The position numbers were made by a program, and so were the translations under genes. Source: Helicobacteraceae bacterium (GTDB lineage Bacteria > Campylobacterota > Campylobacteria > Campylobacterales > SZUA-545). Taken from it: 16,069 bases of DNA. The notes below the pieces were generated by a model. The model did no database searches. It saw only the letters and a program-made list of their open reading frames with translations, and was not told the DNA's origin. Below are positions 1 to 6,055 of the stretch, one piece after another. The DNA lies in contig JAISMA010000049.1 of assembly GCA_031276985.1 (NCBI GenBank), positions 1-16,069 on the forward strand. Reading direction: 5' to 3'. Each line of letters opens with the position of its first letter. The stretch's first letter is position 1.

Positions 1-752
1 ATGTTATAGCCCGCGTCGACGTAGTGTATTTCGCCCGTAACGCCGCTTGAAAGATCGCTTAAAAGGTACATTGCGGCGTTTCCCACCTGATCGATCGTTA
101 CGTTTGCGCGTAGCGGCGCGTTCGCCTCGTTCCATTTCATGATCATTCTAAAATCGCCGATACCCGAAGCGGCTAACGTGCGAATCGGTCCCGCGCTAAT
201 CGCGTTGACGCGAATGCCTTCCGCGCCCAAATCAGCCGCCAAATAGCGCACGCTGGATTCTAGCGCCGCTTTCGCCACGCCCATCACGTTGTAGTGCGGA
301 ACGACGGCGATCGCGCCCATATATGTCAGCGTCAGAATCGAGGCGTTTTTGTTGAACGCGGGCAACAGCCGACCAACCGTTTCGATCAGGCTGTAAACCG
401 AAGTCTGCATAGCGACGTTAAACGCCTCCTTGCTCGTGTCGATAAACCGCCCGTCAAGCGCCTCTTTTGGCGCGTACGCGACGGCATGCACGAGAAAATC
501 GATCTTGCCGAAATCGCGCTCGATCTTTTCGCGCGCGGACTCGATCTCTTCGGGCGCGCCCACGTCTAGTCGATAGACGTGTTTGCATTCAAGCTCTTCG
601 GCGATCGGGCGCACGCGCTTTTCCAACTGCTCGTTGAAATAGGTCAGCGCGAATTCGCCGCCTTGATTTTTGATCGCCTTAGCGATTCCGTACGCGATCG
701 ACTTGTTGTTCGCCACGCCGATAATAAGTCCCTTTTTGCCGCGCATAATCAT
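1..752 (-). CDS. fabI: enoyl-[acyl-carrier-protein] reductase (NADH), FabI, 3' end cut by window edge
   Basis: Catalyses the last, NADH-dependent reduction step of each fatty-acid elongation cycle (FASII) in the cytosol. About 250 residues are visible and the frame is still open at base 1, ending ...DAGYN, which by comparison with Campylobacter FabI is only about ten residues short of the C-terminus. Seen: the N-terminal nucleotide-binding segment MRGKKGLIIGVANNKSIAYG, the HAVAYAPKEAL stretch, and the catalytic Tyr-x6-Lys in PHYNVMGVAKAALESSVRYL, followed by INAISAGPIRTLAASGIGDF-type sequence (here VNAISAGPIRTLAASGI). Start: ATG at 750-752 (protein begins MIM, as in Campylobacter), with AAAGGAC ahead of it lying partly in the tpiA tail; a second ATG at 744-746 is possible. 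The gap to the tpiA stop is 4 bp, so it is the last visible gene of the gap-pgk-tpiA-fabI operon. Confidence 0.95.
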   Translation of the reverse strand, partial: MIMRGKKGLIIGVANNKSIAYGIAKAIKNQGGEFALTYFNEQLEKRVRPIAEELECKHVYRLDVGAPEEIESAREKIERDFGKIDFLVHAVAYAPKEALDGRFIDTSKEAFNVAMQTSVYSLIETVGRLLPAFNKNASILTLTYMGAIAVVPHYNVMGVAKAALESSVRYLAADLGAEGIRVNAISAGPIRTLAASGIGDFRMIMKWNEANAPLRANVTIDQVGNAAMYLLSDLSSGVTGEIHYVDAGYN

Positions 753-756
753 ATTT

Positions 757-1467
757 TCAGTCCTTTTTAAGTTTATTTGCTATCTCTAAAAGCGCGCAAA
801 AGCGCTCGCTAACCCAGCTCGTCGTGCCGACAAGCGCTCCGTCTACGTTTTCCAGCGACAAAATCTCGCCCGCGTTTTCCGTTTTGACGCTGCCGCCGTA
901 AAGTAGCGGTTTGTCGCAAACGCGCCTGATCGCGCCATGCACGGCGAGAATATCCTCGCTCGCGGCGGTTTTGCCCGTGCCGATCGCCCAAACGGGTTCG
1001 TAAGCCAAAATAAGACGATCGTAACTAAGATCGATTCCATCAAGTTGCCGCTCGATATAGGTCATCACCGCGTCGAAGCCCGCCTCCTTGATTTCGGGCG
1101 GTTCGCCCACGCAAAAGAAAATCTCGTAATCAAGCCCCGCGAAATAGTCGAATTTGCGCTTGACAAGATCCAGCCCTTCGCCCAAAATGTGGCGGCGCTC
1201 GCTGTGTCCGATTAGTAGAGCGCGGATACCAAATTCGTCGAGTTGCTGCGATCCTATTTCGCCCGTAAAAGAGCCGCTTTCGGCGGGATAGGCGTTTTGC
1301 GCGCCCACTACGACGGCGCTTCTTGATTCGCATAGCGCGGTGGCGGGCGGAAAAACAAAAACGCGATCGCGCGCGCCGCTTTTGTCGATGAAATCGCTCG
1401 TCGCGTCAAGATAGTTTTTTACGCCCGCTCTCGTGTGGTTTGTTTTAAGATTGGCGGCGATAATCAT
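757..1467 (-). CDS. tpiA: triosephosphate isomerase
   Basis: Interconverts dihydroxyacetone phosphate and glyceraldehyde 3-phosphate (glycolysis/gluconeogenesis, cytosol). The protein has 236 residues, shorter than the usual ~250 but normal for the short epsilonproteobacterial form. Active-site residues are all visible: Asn6 and Lys8 in AANLKTN, the electrophilic His88 in IGHSERR, and the catalytic base Glu157 in AYEPVWAIGTGKTA, which also begins the flexible loop 6. The C-terminal phosphate-binding YGGSVK and GALVG elements are present. The ATG overlaps the pgk stop by four bases (ATGA) and is preceded inside pgk by a strong AGGAGG, so translation is probably coupled to pgk. fabI follows after 4 bp. 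Confidence 0.95.
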   Translation of the reverse strand: MIIAANLKTNHTRAGVKNYLDATSDFIDKSGARDRVFVFPPATALCESRSAVVVGAQNAYPAESGSFTGEIGSQQLDEFGIRALLIGHSERRHILGEGLDLVKRKFDYFAGLDYEIFFCVGEPPEIKEAGFDAVMTYIERQLDGIDLSYDRLILAYEPVWAIGTGKTAASEDILAVHGAIRRVCDKPLLYGGSVKTENAGEILSLENVDGALVGTTSWVSERFCALLEIANKLKKD

Positions 1468-2666
1468 ACTTCCTCCTTAATCTCCAGCGCTTTAACGCCG
1501 GGCAGAATCTTGCCCTCTAAAAGCTCCAGCGACGCGCCGCCGCCCGTAGAGATAAAGGTCATCTCGTCCGCGTCGTCCGCTCGCTGTACCACGTCCGCCG
1601 TGTCGCCGCCGCCTACGATCTTCGTCGCGTGGCTTTCGGCTATGCGGTGCGAAATCTTAAAGCTGCCTTTGGCGAATTTATCAATTTCAAAAACGCCCAT
1701 CGGACCGTTCCAAAGTATCGTTTGCGCGCCGTCTAACGCCTCTCGAAACAGCCGCGTCGTCGCGGGTCCAATGTCCAAACCCTTCCAACCAAACGGAATC
1801 TCTTTCGTCGTCGTGTAGATCGTTACGGCGTTCGCGTCGATCGATTGGGCGCACACAACGTCGACGGGCAGATAGAACTTGACGTTGCGCTTTTTCGCCT
1901 CGTCCATAATGCGAAGCGCGTCGGGTATCAGCTCGTCTTCCACAAGCGAATCGCCCACCTGTTCGCCCAGCGCTTTGAGAAACGTAAACGCCATGCCGCC
2001 GCCTACGATCATCTTATCCACCTTTTGCAACAGGTTTTCAAGCGCCTGAAGTTTGCCTGAAACTTTGCTGCCGCCGATTACGGCGATAAACGGGCGCGTC
2101 GGGTGTTGCAACGTGCGATCGAAAAAGTTGATCTCTTTGTTGAGCAAAAATCCCGCCGCTTTGGAATCGTCGGCGAAAAAATTGGTGATCGCTTCCACCG
2201 AAGCGTGGGCGCGGTGGCTTACGCCAAAAGCGTCGTTGATGTAAATCTCCGCCATATCGGCTAACTTTTTGGCGAATTCGTCGTCGTTTTTCGTTTCGCC
2301 CTTTTCAAAGCGCAGGTTTTCCAGTAGCAGAATCTCGCCGCTTTTTAGCGCTTTGGATTTGCCCGCCGCGTCCGCGCCAATCACGTCGGCGGACAAAATC
2401 ACGTCGCGCTTTAACAGCGTTTGAAGTCGTTTGGCTATTGGCGCAAGCGTGTATTTCGCGTCAAATTCGCCCTTTGGTCGCCCGTTGTGGCTGGCTAATA
2501 TAACCGCGCAGTTGTGATCGACGCAGTAGTTGATTGTCGCCAAAGCCGATCGGATTCGGCGATCGTCGGTAATGTTGCCAAACTCGTCTTGCGGCACGTT
2601 AAAATCGCAGCGGATAAAAACCTTTTTGCCCGCGATCTCAATATCTTTAATGGTTCTAAGCGTCAT
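1464..2666 (-). CDS. pgk: phosphoglycerate kinase
   Basis: Transfers phosphate between 1,3-bisphosphoglycerate and ADP, giving 3-phosphoglycerate and ATP. The 400-residue protein has the usual family length. Visible: the substrate-binding VFIRCDFNVP near residues 16-25, SHNGRPKGEF (family SHLGRPKG) near 59-68, GGSKVSGKL, the nucleotide-site WNGPMGVFE, GGGDTADVV, and the C-terminal FISTGGGASLELLEGKILPG. The open frame continues upstream to 2759, but that extension runs into the gap coding sequence and is out of family; the ATG at 2664-2666 has AAAAGGAG at good spacing and begins the normal MTLRTIKDI N-terminus. It starts 19 bp after the gap stop and overlaps tpiA by 4 bases. Confidence 0.96.
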   Translation of the reverse strand: MTLRTIKDIEIAGKKVFIRCDFNVPQDEFGNITDDRRIRSALATINYCVDHNCAVILASHNGRPKGEFDAKYTLAPIAKRLQTLLKRDVILSADVIGADAAGKSKALKSGEILLLENLRFEKGETKNDDEFAKKLADMAEIYINDAFGVSHRAHASVEAITNFFADDSKAAGFLLNKEINFFDRTLQHPTRPFIAVIGGSKVSGKLQALENLLQKVDKMIVGGGMAFTFLKALGEQVGDSLVEDELIPDALRIMDEAKKRNVKFYLPVDVVCAQSIDANAVTIYTTTKEIPFGWKGLDIGPATTRLFREALDGAQTILWNGPMGVFEIDKFAKGSFKISHRIAESHATKIVGGGDTADVVQRADDADEMTFISTGGGASLELLEGKILPGVKALEIKEEV

Positions 2667-2685
2667 AGCAAGCGCTCCTTTTGAA

Positions 2686-3603
2686 TTATATTTTCGCAAA
2701 CTCCAGCATGCGCGCCGCGAAGCCGATCTCGTTGTCGTGCCACGCGCATACGCAAGCAAGCCTATCGAGGCACAGCGTGAGATTCGTATCGACGATCGCG
2801 CTTGCCGTAGAGCCGATTATATCCGTAGAGACTTTATAGTCGCTTGTTACGGAAAGAGCGGCGTTTTGCGATCGCGTAAAAGCGGCGTTGATTGCCTCGT
2901 CGCTCGCGGCGTTTTTCAGCGCGAAAACCGCCTGCATCATCGAAACGTTCGGCGCGGGTATTCTAAGCCCGATCGCGGCGGCTTTATTCGCGTAAGTCGG
3001 ATCGTACCTGATTAGATTTTTCGCCGCGCTCGTAACGACGGGGATAATGTTGATCGCGCTTGCCCTGCCCCTGCGCCGATCGTCGTTTCGCCCGTCCAAA
3101 ACGCGCTGATCGCTCGTGTAGCTGTGAATCGACGTCGCCAAAACCGCCGCCACGCCGAAATGATCGTTCATAACGTTTGACATTGCGTAAAGCGCGTTTG
3201 CCGTACAGCTTCCCGCGCTCACGATTGCGGCTTCCGGTTTGCTTAAGGGCGGCGCGATCGCCACAGATTCGTCGGCGCTTAGCGCGGAGATGACGACCCG
3301 TTTCGCGCCGCGATCAAGATAGGCTTCAAGCTCGCGATGCGCGGTAAAAACGCCCGTGCAATCCAAAACGACTTCCGCGCCGTCAAAATCGCACTCTTGC
3401 GGCGTTTGCGCGCAGGAAAATTTAACGCCGCTTAGATCGGCTTTGAAACCGCCATGAACGGAATCGCGCTCAAGCAGATAGGTTTGCGCGGCGCGATCGG
3501 CTAGGTCGTTGACGGCGATTAGCCTATGCGCTTGCGATCGCAAAATCATTCTCGCGCACGCCCTGCCAATGCGCCCAAATCCGTTAATCGCGATCGTAGC
3601 CAA
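2686..3603 (-). CDS. gap: divergent short glyceraldehyde-3-phosphate dehydrogenase
   Basis: Expected to carry out NAD(P)-dependent oxidation of glyceraldehyde 3-phosphate to 1,3-bisphosphoglycerate, feeding the adjacent Pgk. Start chosen at TTG 3601-3603: GGAG lies 7 nt before it and the protein begins with the Rossmann strand LATIAINGFGRIGR; the open frame upstream into 3807 crosses the promoter region and rsfS. The product has 305 residues against ~330 for most GAPDHs, with residues missing before the catalytic segment. That segment reads GSCTANAL instead of ASCTTN; catalytic Cys133, His160 (SIHSYTSDQ), Arg214 and Asn291 remain. The C-terminal hallmark YDNEWGYS is WHDNEIGFA. It is first in the operon with pgk, tpiA and fabI, which supports a central metabolic role despite the divergence; an altered substrate or cofactor preference cannot be excluded. 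Confidence 0.9.
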   Translation of the reverse strand: MATIAINGFGRIGRACARMILRSQAHRLIAVNDLADRAAQTYLLERDSVHGGFKADLSGVKFSCAQTPQECDFDGAEVVLDCTGVFTAHRELEAYLDRGAKRVVISALSADESVAIAPPLSKPEAAIVSAGSCTANALYAMSNVMNDHFGVAAVLATSIHSYTSDQRVLDGRNDDRRRGRASAINIIPVVTSAAKNLIRYDPTYANKAAAIGLRIPAPNVSMMQAVFALKNAASDEAINAAFTRSQNAALSVTSDYKVSTDIIGSTASAIVDTNLTLCLDRLACVCAWHDNEIGFAARMLEFAKI

Positions 3604-3634
3604 ACCCAAGCTCCAAGCCAAAATAAAAGGGCGA

Positions 3635-3640
3635 ATTGTA
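3635..3640 (-). promoter_or_regulatory. candidate -10 box for the gap-pgk-tpiA-fabI operon
   Basis: On the minus strand the 83-bp gap/rsfS intergenic region contains TACAAT, about 31 nt before the gap TTG start. No good -35 hexamer is visible at 17 bp, which is common for the vegetative sigma factor of Campylobacterota. It is read by eye only. Confidence 0.35.
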
Positions 3641-3651
3641 GCGCATTTGGC

Positions 3652-3657
3652 TATACT
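3652..3657 (+). promoter_or_regulatory. candidate -10 box for rsfS
   Basis: TATACT lies about 29 nt ahead of the rsfS TTG start, back to back with the proposed gap promoter, so the two divergent genes would share one short control region. No clear -35 element is visible. Confidence 0.33.
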
Positions 3658-3686
3658 TCGCGCTTTATGTCGCAAAAAGGAATGGT

Positions 3687-4028
3687 TTGAATTTACATGA
3701 AAGATTAGAGGCGATCGCCAATGTTTTGGATCAAAACAAAGCCGAGCGCGTAGAGAAATTCGATTTGGAAAACAGCGATTATATGGTCGGCGGAGTCGTT
3801 GTGGCATCCGCGCTTGCCGATCGGCACTTAACCGCGCTGGTCGATCATTTGAAAACGGCGTTAAAGCCGCTTGGCGAGGAGTTTTTACACGCGGACGTAA
3901 GCGACGAGTGGGCGGCGATTGATCTAGGCGATATATTGGTGCATATTATGAGCGACAAAGCGCGCGATCGCTACAACTTGGAGGCTTTTTTGGACGAGTT
4001 CAAAAGGCGCAAAACGGCTAGAGCATAA
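3687..4028 (+). CDS. rsfS: ribosomal silencing factor RsfS (Iojap family)
   Basis: Family members bind ribosomal protein uL14 on the 50S subunit, blocking subunit joining and lowering translation when nutrients are short. The 113-residue protein is the usual length. Family features seen: SDYMVGGVVVASALADRHL in the first third (family pattern tDy-VI-tg-S-rH), then DEWAAIDLGDILVHIM and the ending ARDRYNLEAFLDEF, matching the W-l-DygdvvVHif and R-YyLE motifs. Start: TTG at 3687-3689, preceded by AAAAAGGA at 5-nt spacing; the nearby ATG at 3682 is in another frame and stops after two codons. It is divergent from gap. In C. jejuni, as I recall, nadD sits just before this gene; here it does not. 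No gene follows on the same strand. Confidence 0.9.
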   Translation: MNLHERLEAIANVLDQNKAERVEKFDLENSDYMVGGVVVASALADRHLTALVDHLKTALKPLGEEFLHADVSDEWAAIDLGDILVHIMSDKARDRYNLEAFLDEFKRRKTARA

Positions 4029-4080
4029 TCTTTTCGTTTCTATAATTCGCCGATCCTCGTTCCCGCGTATCCCTATGTCA

Positions 4081-4130
4081 TACCCGCGAATCCATTGCGA
4101 AGCAAGCGTGATCGCGGAGGAAGGCGGGTA
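4081..4130. repeat. palindrome of the ACCCGC/GCGGGT type
   Basis: TACCCGC (4081-4087) is the exact reverse complement of GCGGGTA (4124-4130). The interior carries a nested TTGC-GAA-GCAA. The flanks GTCA before and TCC after match the general form GTCATNCCCGC...GCGGGNATCC, similar to the ATTCCC/GGGAAT repeats known from Neisseria (dRS3) and other bacteria. Confidence 0.6.
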
Positions 4131-4187
4131 TCCAAAAATCGCGTAGCGATGACATGCGCGATCTCATTACAAGGATTCAAGAAATGG

Positions 4188-4209
4188 ATTCTGCGACTAT
4201 GTGCAGAAT
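4188..4209. repeat. REP-like hairpin ATTCTGC/GCAGAAT
   Basis: Perfect 7-bp arms ATTCTGC and GCAGAAT flank an 8-nt loop, with GG before and GG after. It has the same arm sequence as the hairpins at 4482-4503 and inside the composite repeats at 4370-4390 and 15346-15367. Confidence 0.65.
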
Positions 4210-4276
4210 GGCGCAAGCGCTGGATTTTCGCAAAAATGAAAGTATCGGGCAAGCGACGAAACAACTGCGTCGCTCC

Positions 4277-4393
4277 TGTCATTTCCCGCGAAGGCGGAAA
4301 TCCATTTCCAAAAAAAACAATCGAAAGTCAATCATTATTCGTAACGTTCTTTAACTCTCTTTTTTTTGGATTCTGCAACTACGCGAGAATGAC
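4277..4393 (+). repeat. composite intergenic repeat, copy A
   Basis: This element is built from a left palindrome (ATTTCCCGC with GCGGAAAT, 4281-4301), a roughly 65-nt AT-rich spacer, and a right palindrome (ATTCTGC...GAGAAT, 4370-4390), bounded by TGTCAT and ATGAC. A second copy lies in opposite orientation at 15342-15488. The spacer segment 4318-4359 matches the reverse complement of 15376-15417 at 32 of 42 positions without gaps; 8 of the 10 differences are transitions. The run continues through GGATTCTG...ACTACGCG.AGAATGAC. No open frame spans it, so it resembles a BIME or MITE-like non-autonomous element. Confidence 0.65.
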
Positions 4394-4481
4394 AAGAGCG
4401 AGCGTCTGCGAGACAAAAGCGCGATTGGTTAGAAAGCGGGGGCGAAGCGGGAATTACGGGAAATAGATACCCGCTTTCGTG

Positions 4482-4503
4482 ATTCTGCGACTTCGCGCAG
4501 AAT
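4482..4503. repeat. REP-like hairpin ATTCTGCG/CGCAGAAT
   Basis: Perfect 8-bp arms ATTCTGCG (4482-4489) and CGCAGAAT (4496-4503) flank a 6-nt loop ACTTCG, followed by GACG. It is the best preserved of the ATTCTG-type palindromes in the window. Confidence 0.7.
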
Positions 4504-4667
4504 GACGTAGGGGAGCGGACGCTATGCGGGAATGACGGGTAGACAGGAACAGATTTCACGCCAAGCGCCTCGATACAACCGCGAGGCATTGCGGGAAAGA
4601 CGTAAAATAGCATGATAACGACAAAAAAAGTTCGGGCGGCAAGCATATTCAATTGCAAAATAATTGT

Positions 4668-5798
4668 TTATGCGCCGAAAAAGGTTTTGAGTCTGTTTAG
4701 CGCTTCGATTGTTTCGTTTTCGTCATACACAAGCGCGACGCGCAAAAAACCAAGCGGACTTTGACCGCGCGAAAGAAAAGCGCCGGGCAAGGTTTTAAGC
4801 GCGTAGCGCGCGTAAAGTTCTTGCGCGGCTTTAAGATCGTCGCCCACATCCAACCAGAGATAAAATGTCGCTTCGGGCGGTTTAACGCCGAGTATTTTTT
4901 GCGCCAATTCCATATTTTTAGCGTATTTTAAGCGAATCTCTTCACTGTGTTTATCGTCTAACCACGCATAAGCCGCCGCGATCTGAAGGGCTACGCCCGC
5001 CGTTATGCCTGCGTACGATCGATAACGCGCATATTCGCTTAAAATTTCCTTATCTCCAGCAATAAAGCCGCTTCTAATGCCTGCCGCGCTAGATCGTTTA
5101 GATAGCGAATTTACGACGATAATTCGTTTGAAATCGTCGTTTTTCGCCGCTTTTGCCGCTTGCAGAAGCGAAGGCGGCGGATTGGTCGCGTATATCTCCG
5201 AATAGCACTCGTCGTTAAGCAAAACAAAACCGTATTTTTCAGACAGTTTTGCCCACTCTATTAACTCGTTTAGCGTCAGGGTTGATCCCGTTGGGTTATT
5301 GGGCGAATTTAATATAACCAGATCGCAGGTTTTTAATCTTTCGTCGGTTATGTCTGCCTTAAAACCATTAACGGCTTCAAGGTTTAACAAAACGCTTTTT
5401 GCTCCACTTGCTTTCGCCGCGCCTTCGTAAATCTGATAAAATGGATTTGGATAGGCGATTGTCGGATTCTCTTTGCCAAAAAGCAGACATTGCGGAAAAT
5501 TAAACAACGCCTCTCTCGTGCCAAGCGTCGGCGCAATTTGATCGCCGCTTAGCCCAACGCCAAAACGCCGATCAACAAAACTAATTTGCGCTTCTTTCAG
5601 CTTTGCGATACCGCCGCTTGGAGGGTATTTATTAAGCAGTCCAAGATGAGCGCTTAAAACTTCCAAAATTGCCTTTGGCGTTTCAAATTGCGGTTCGCCT
5701 ATATGCAGACCAATAGGCGTTTTATCCGCGTTTGGCTTTATGCCCTCCAGAAGCGCTCGTAGCCTCTCAAACGGATACGCCTCAAAATTATATTTCAT
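4668..5798 (-). CDS. dapC: PLP-dependent class I/II aminotransferase, probably succinyldiaminopimelate aminotransferase
   Basis: Fold-type I aminotransferase of 376 residues, full length. Seen: N-terminal YPFERLRALLEGI and GEPQFETP, the NSPNNPTGSTL segment (residues 164-174) with the PLP-contacting Asn, Asp196 in NDECYSEIY, the Schiff-base Lys234 in NSLSKRSSAAGIRSGF, and a C-terminal LGFLRVAL with the expected carboxylate-binding Arg. The N-terminal YPFERLRAL form is what I recall for the epsilonproteobacterial proteins annotated as N-succinyl-LL-diaminopimelate aminotransferase (lysine and peptidoglycan precursor synthesis); aspartate aminotransferase-like activity cannot be excluded from sequence. 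ATG 5796-5798 has AAAGGAG at good spacing. The gene is separated by 56 bp from the low-GC pair upstream and probably has its own promoter. Nothing links it functionally to its neighbours. Confidence 0.8.
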   Translation of the reverse strand: MKYNFEAYPFERLRALLEGIKPNADKTPIGLHIGEPQFETPKAILEVLSAHLGLLNKYPPSGGIAKLKEAQISFVDRRFGVGLSGDQIAPTLGTREALFNFPQCLLFGKENPTIAYPNPFYQIYEGAAKASGAKSVLLNLEAVNGFKADITDERLKTCDLVILNSPNNPTGSTLTLNELIEWAKLSEKYGFVLLNDECYSEIYATNPPPSLLQAAKAAKNDDFKRIIVVNSLSKRSSAAGIRSGFIAGDKEILSEYARYRSYAGITAGVALQIAAAYAWLDDKHSEEIRLKYAKNMELAQKILGVKPPEATFYLWLDVGDDLKAAQELYARYALKTLPGAFLSRGQSPLGFLRVALVYDENETIEALNRLKTFFGA

Positions 5799-5826
5799 CT
5801 TTTACTCCTTTAACCCACATTTTGCA

Positions 5827-5832
5827 ATTATA
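5827..5832 (-). promoter_or_regulatory. candidate -10 box (TATAAT) for the aminotransferase gene
   Basis: The minus strand of the 56-bp gap between the 66-aa gene and the aminotransferase gene contains a perfect TATAAT within TTTGCTATATAATTG, 28 nt before the ATG. No -35 consensus is seen. It would allow the metabolic gene to be expressed independently of the inserted pair upstream. Confidence 0.4.
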
Positions 5833-5854
5833 TAGCAAACGAAAATAGACCTTT

Positions 5855-6055
5855 TTATTTACATTCATTATTATATTCTTCTTGCAATAAATTTTCTAAC
5901 GTGTCCGCAATTTCATTTGGATTAAATACTTTCCCATCCATAAAAGTATCGTCAATAAATTCAGAAACAGTCCAAAGCCAACGCTCTTTTCCGCTATCGT
6001 CTTTAATTTTTAAGGGTCGCAAATATGCGCCTGTTGTAAAGATGTTTAATGTCAT
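5855..6055 (-). CDS. small hypothetical protein (66 aa) coupled to the nuclease-like gene
   Basis: I do not recognise this family. The 66-residue product is acidic, with the middle WLWTVSEFIDDTFMDGKVF and a helical-looking acidic end NEIADTLENLLQEEYNNE. There is no signal peptide, membrane segment or Cys/His metal motif. Its ATG (6053-6055) overlaps the stop of the 322-aa gene as ATGA, so it is probably translated by coupling and works with that gene. It shares that gene's low GC (about one third by eye) in contrast to both flanks. It could be a partner subunit, an inhibitor or an immunity-type protein; this is inference from position only. Confidence 0.6.
   Translation of the reverse strand: MTLNIFTTGAYLRPLKIKDDSGKERWLWTVSEFIDDTFMDGKVFNPNEIADTLENLLQEEYNNECK

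Larger units (their letters stand above)
4029..4667. other. gene-free convergent intergenic region rich in palindromic repeats
   Basis: This 639-bp stretch lies between the 3' ends of rsfS (rightward) and the aminotransferase gene (leftward). Short open frames on both strands have no recognisable protein pattern and run through palindromes. It contains several REP-like hairpins of two kinds, ATTCTGC...GCAGAAT and (T/A)CCCGC...GCGGG(T/A), and one copy of a longer composite repeat (4277-4393). AAAGCGGG at 4433-4440 pairs with CCCGCTTT at 4470-4477 around another repeat remnant, and GCGGGAATGACGGG occurs near 4526-4539. No tRNA or convincing terminator was found. Confidence 0.7.

Noticed and set aside
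2667..2759. Upstream in-frame extension of pgk adding 31 residues
   Set aside because: It overlaps the end of gap, is rich in Arg/Ser and unlike any Pgk N-terminus, whereas the ATG at 2664-2666 has a strong AAAAGGAG and gives the normal length.
2530..3015. 161-codon plus-strand open frame antisense to pgk and gap
   Set aside because: A shadow frame: both genes on the other strand are unambiguous, and the antisense translation has no family pattern.
3604..3807. Upstream in-frame extension of gap adding 68 residues
   Set aside because: It runs through the divergent promoter region and antisense to the start of rsfS; the TTG at 3601-3603 has GGAG at 7 nt and begins exactly at the Rossmann strand.
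4095..4466. 123-codon plus-strand open frame after rsfS
   Set aside because: Arg-rich translation of the REP palindromes without a ribosome binding site; it spans composite repeat copy A.
4335..4658. 107-codon minus-strand open frame in the repeat-rich intergenic region
   Set aside because: It runs through palindromes and repeat remnants, has no family pattern, and its composition follows the repeats.
4029..4667. Possible CRISPR array
   Set aside because: The repeats are palindromes of differing sequence and irregular spacing, not identical direct repeats with uniform spacers, and no cas gene is present.
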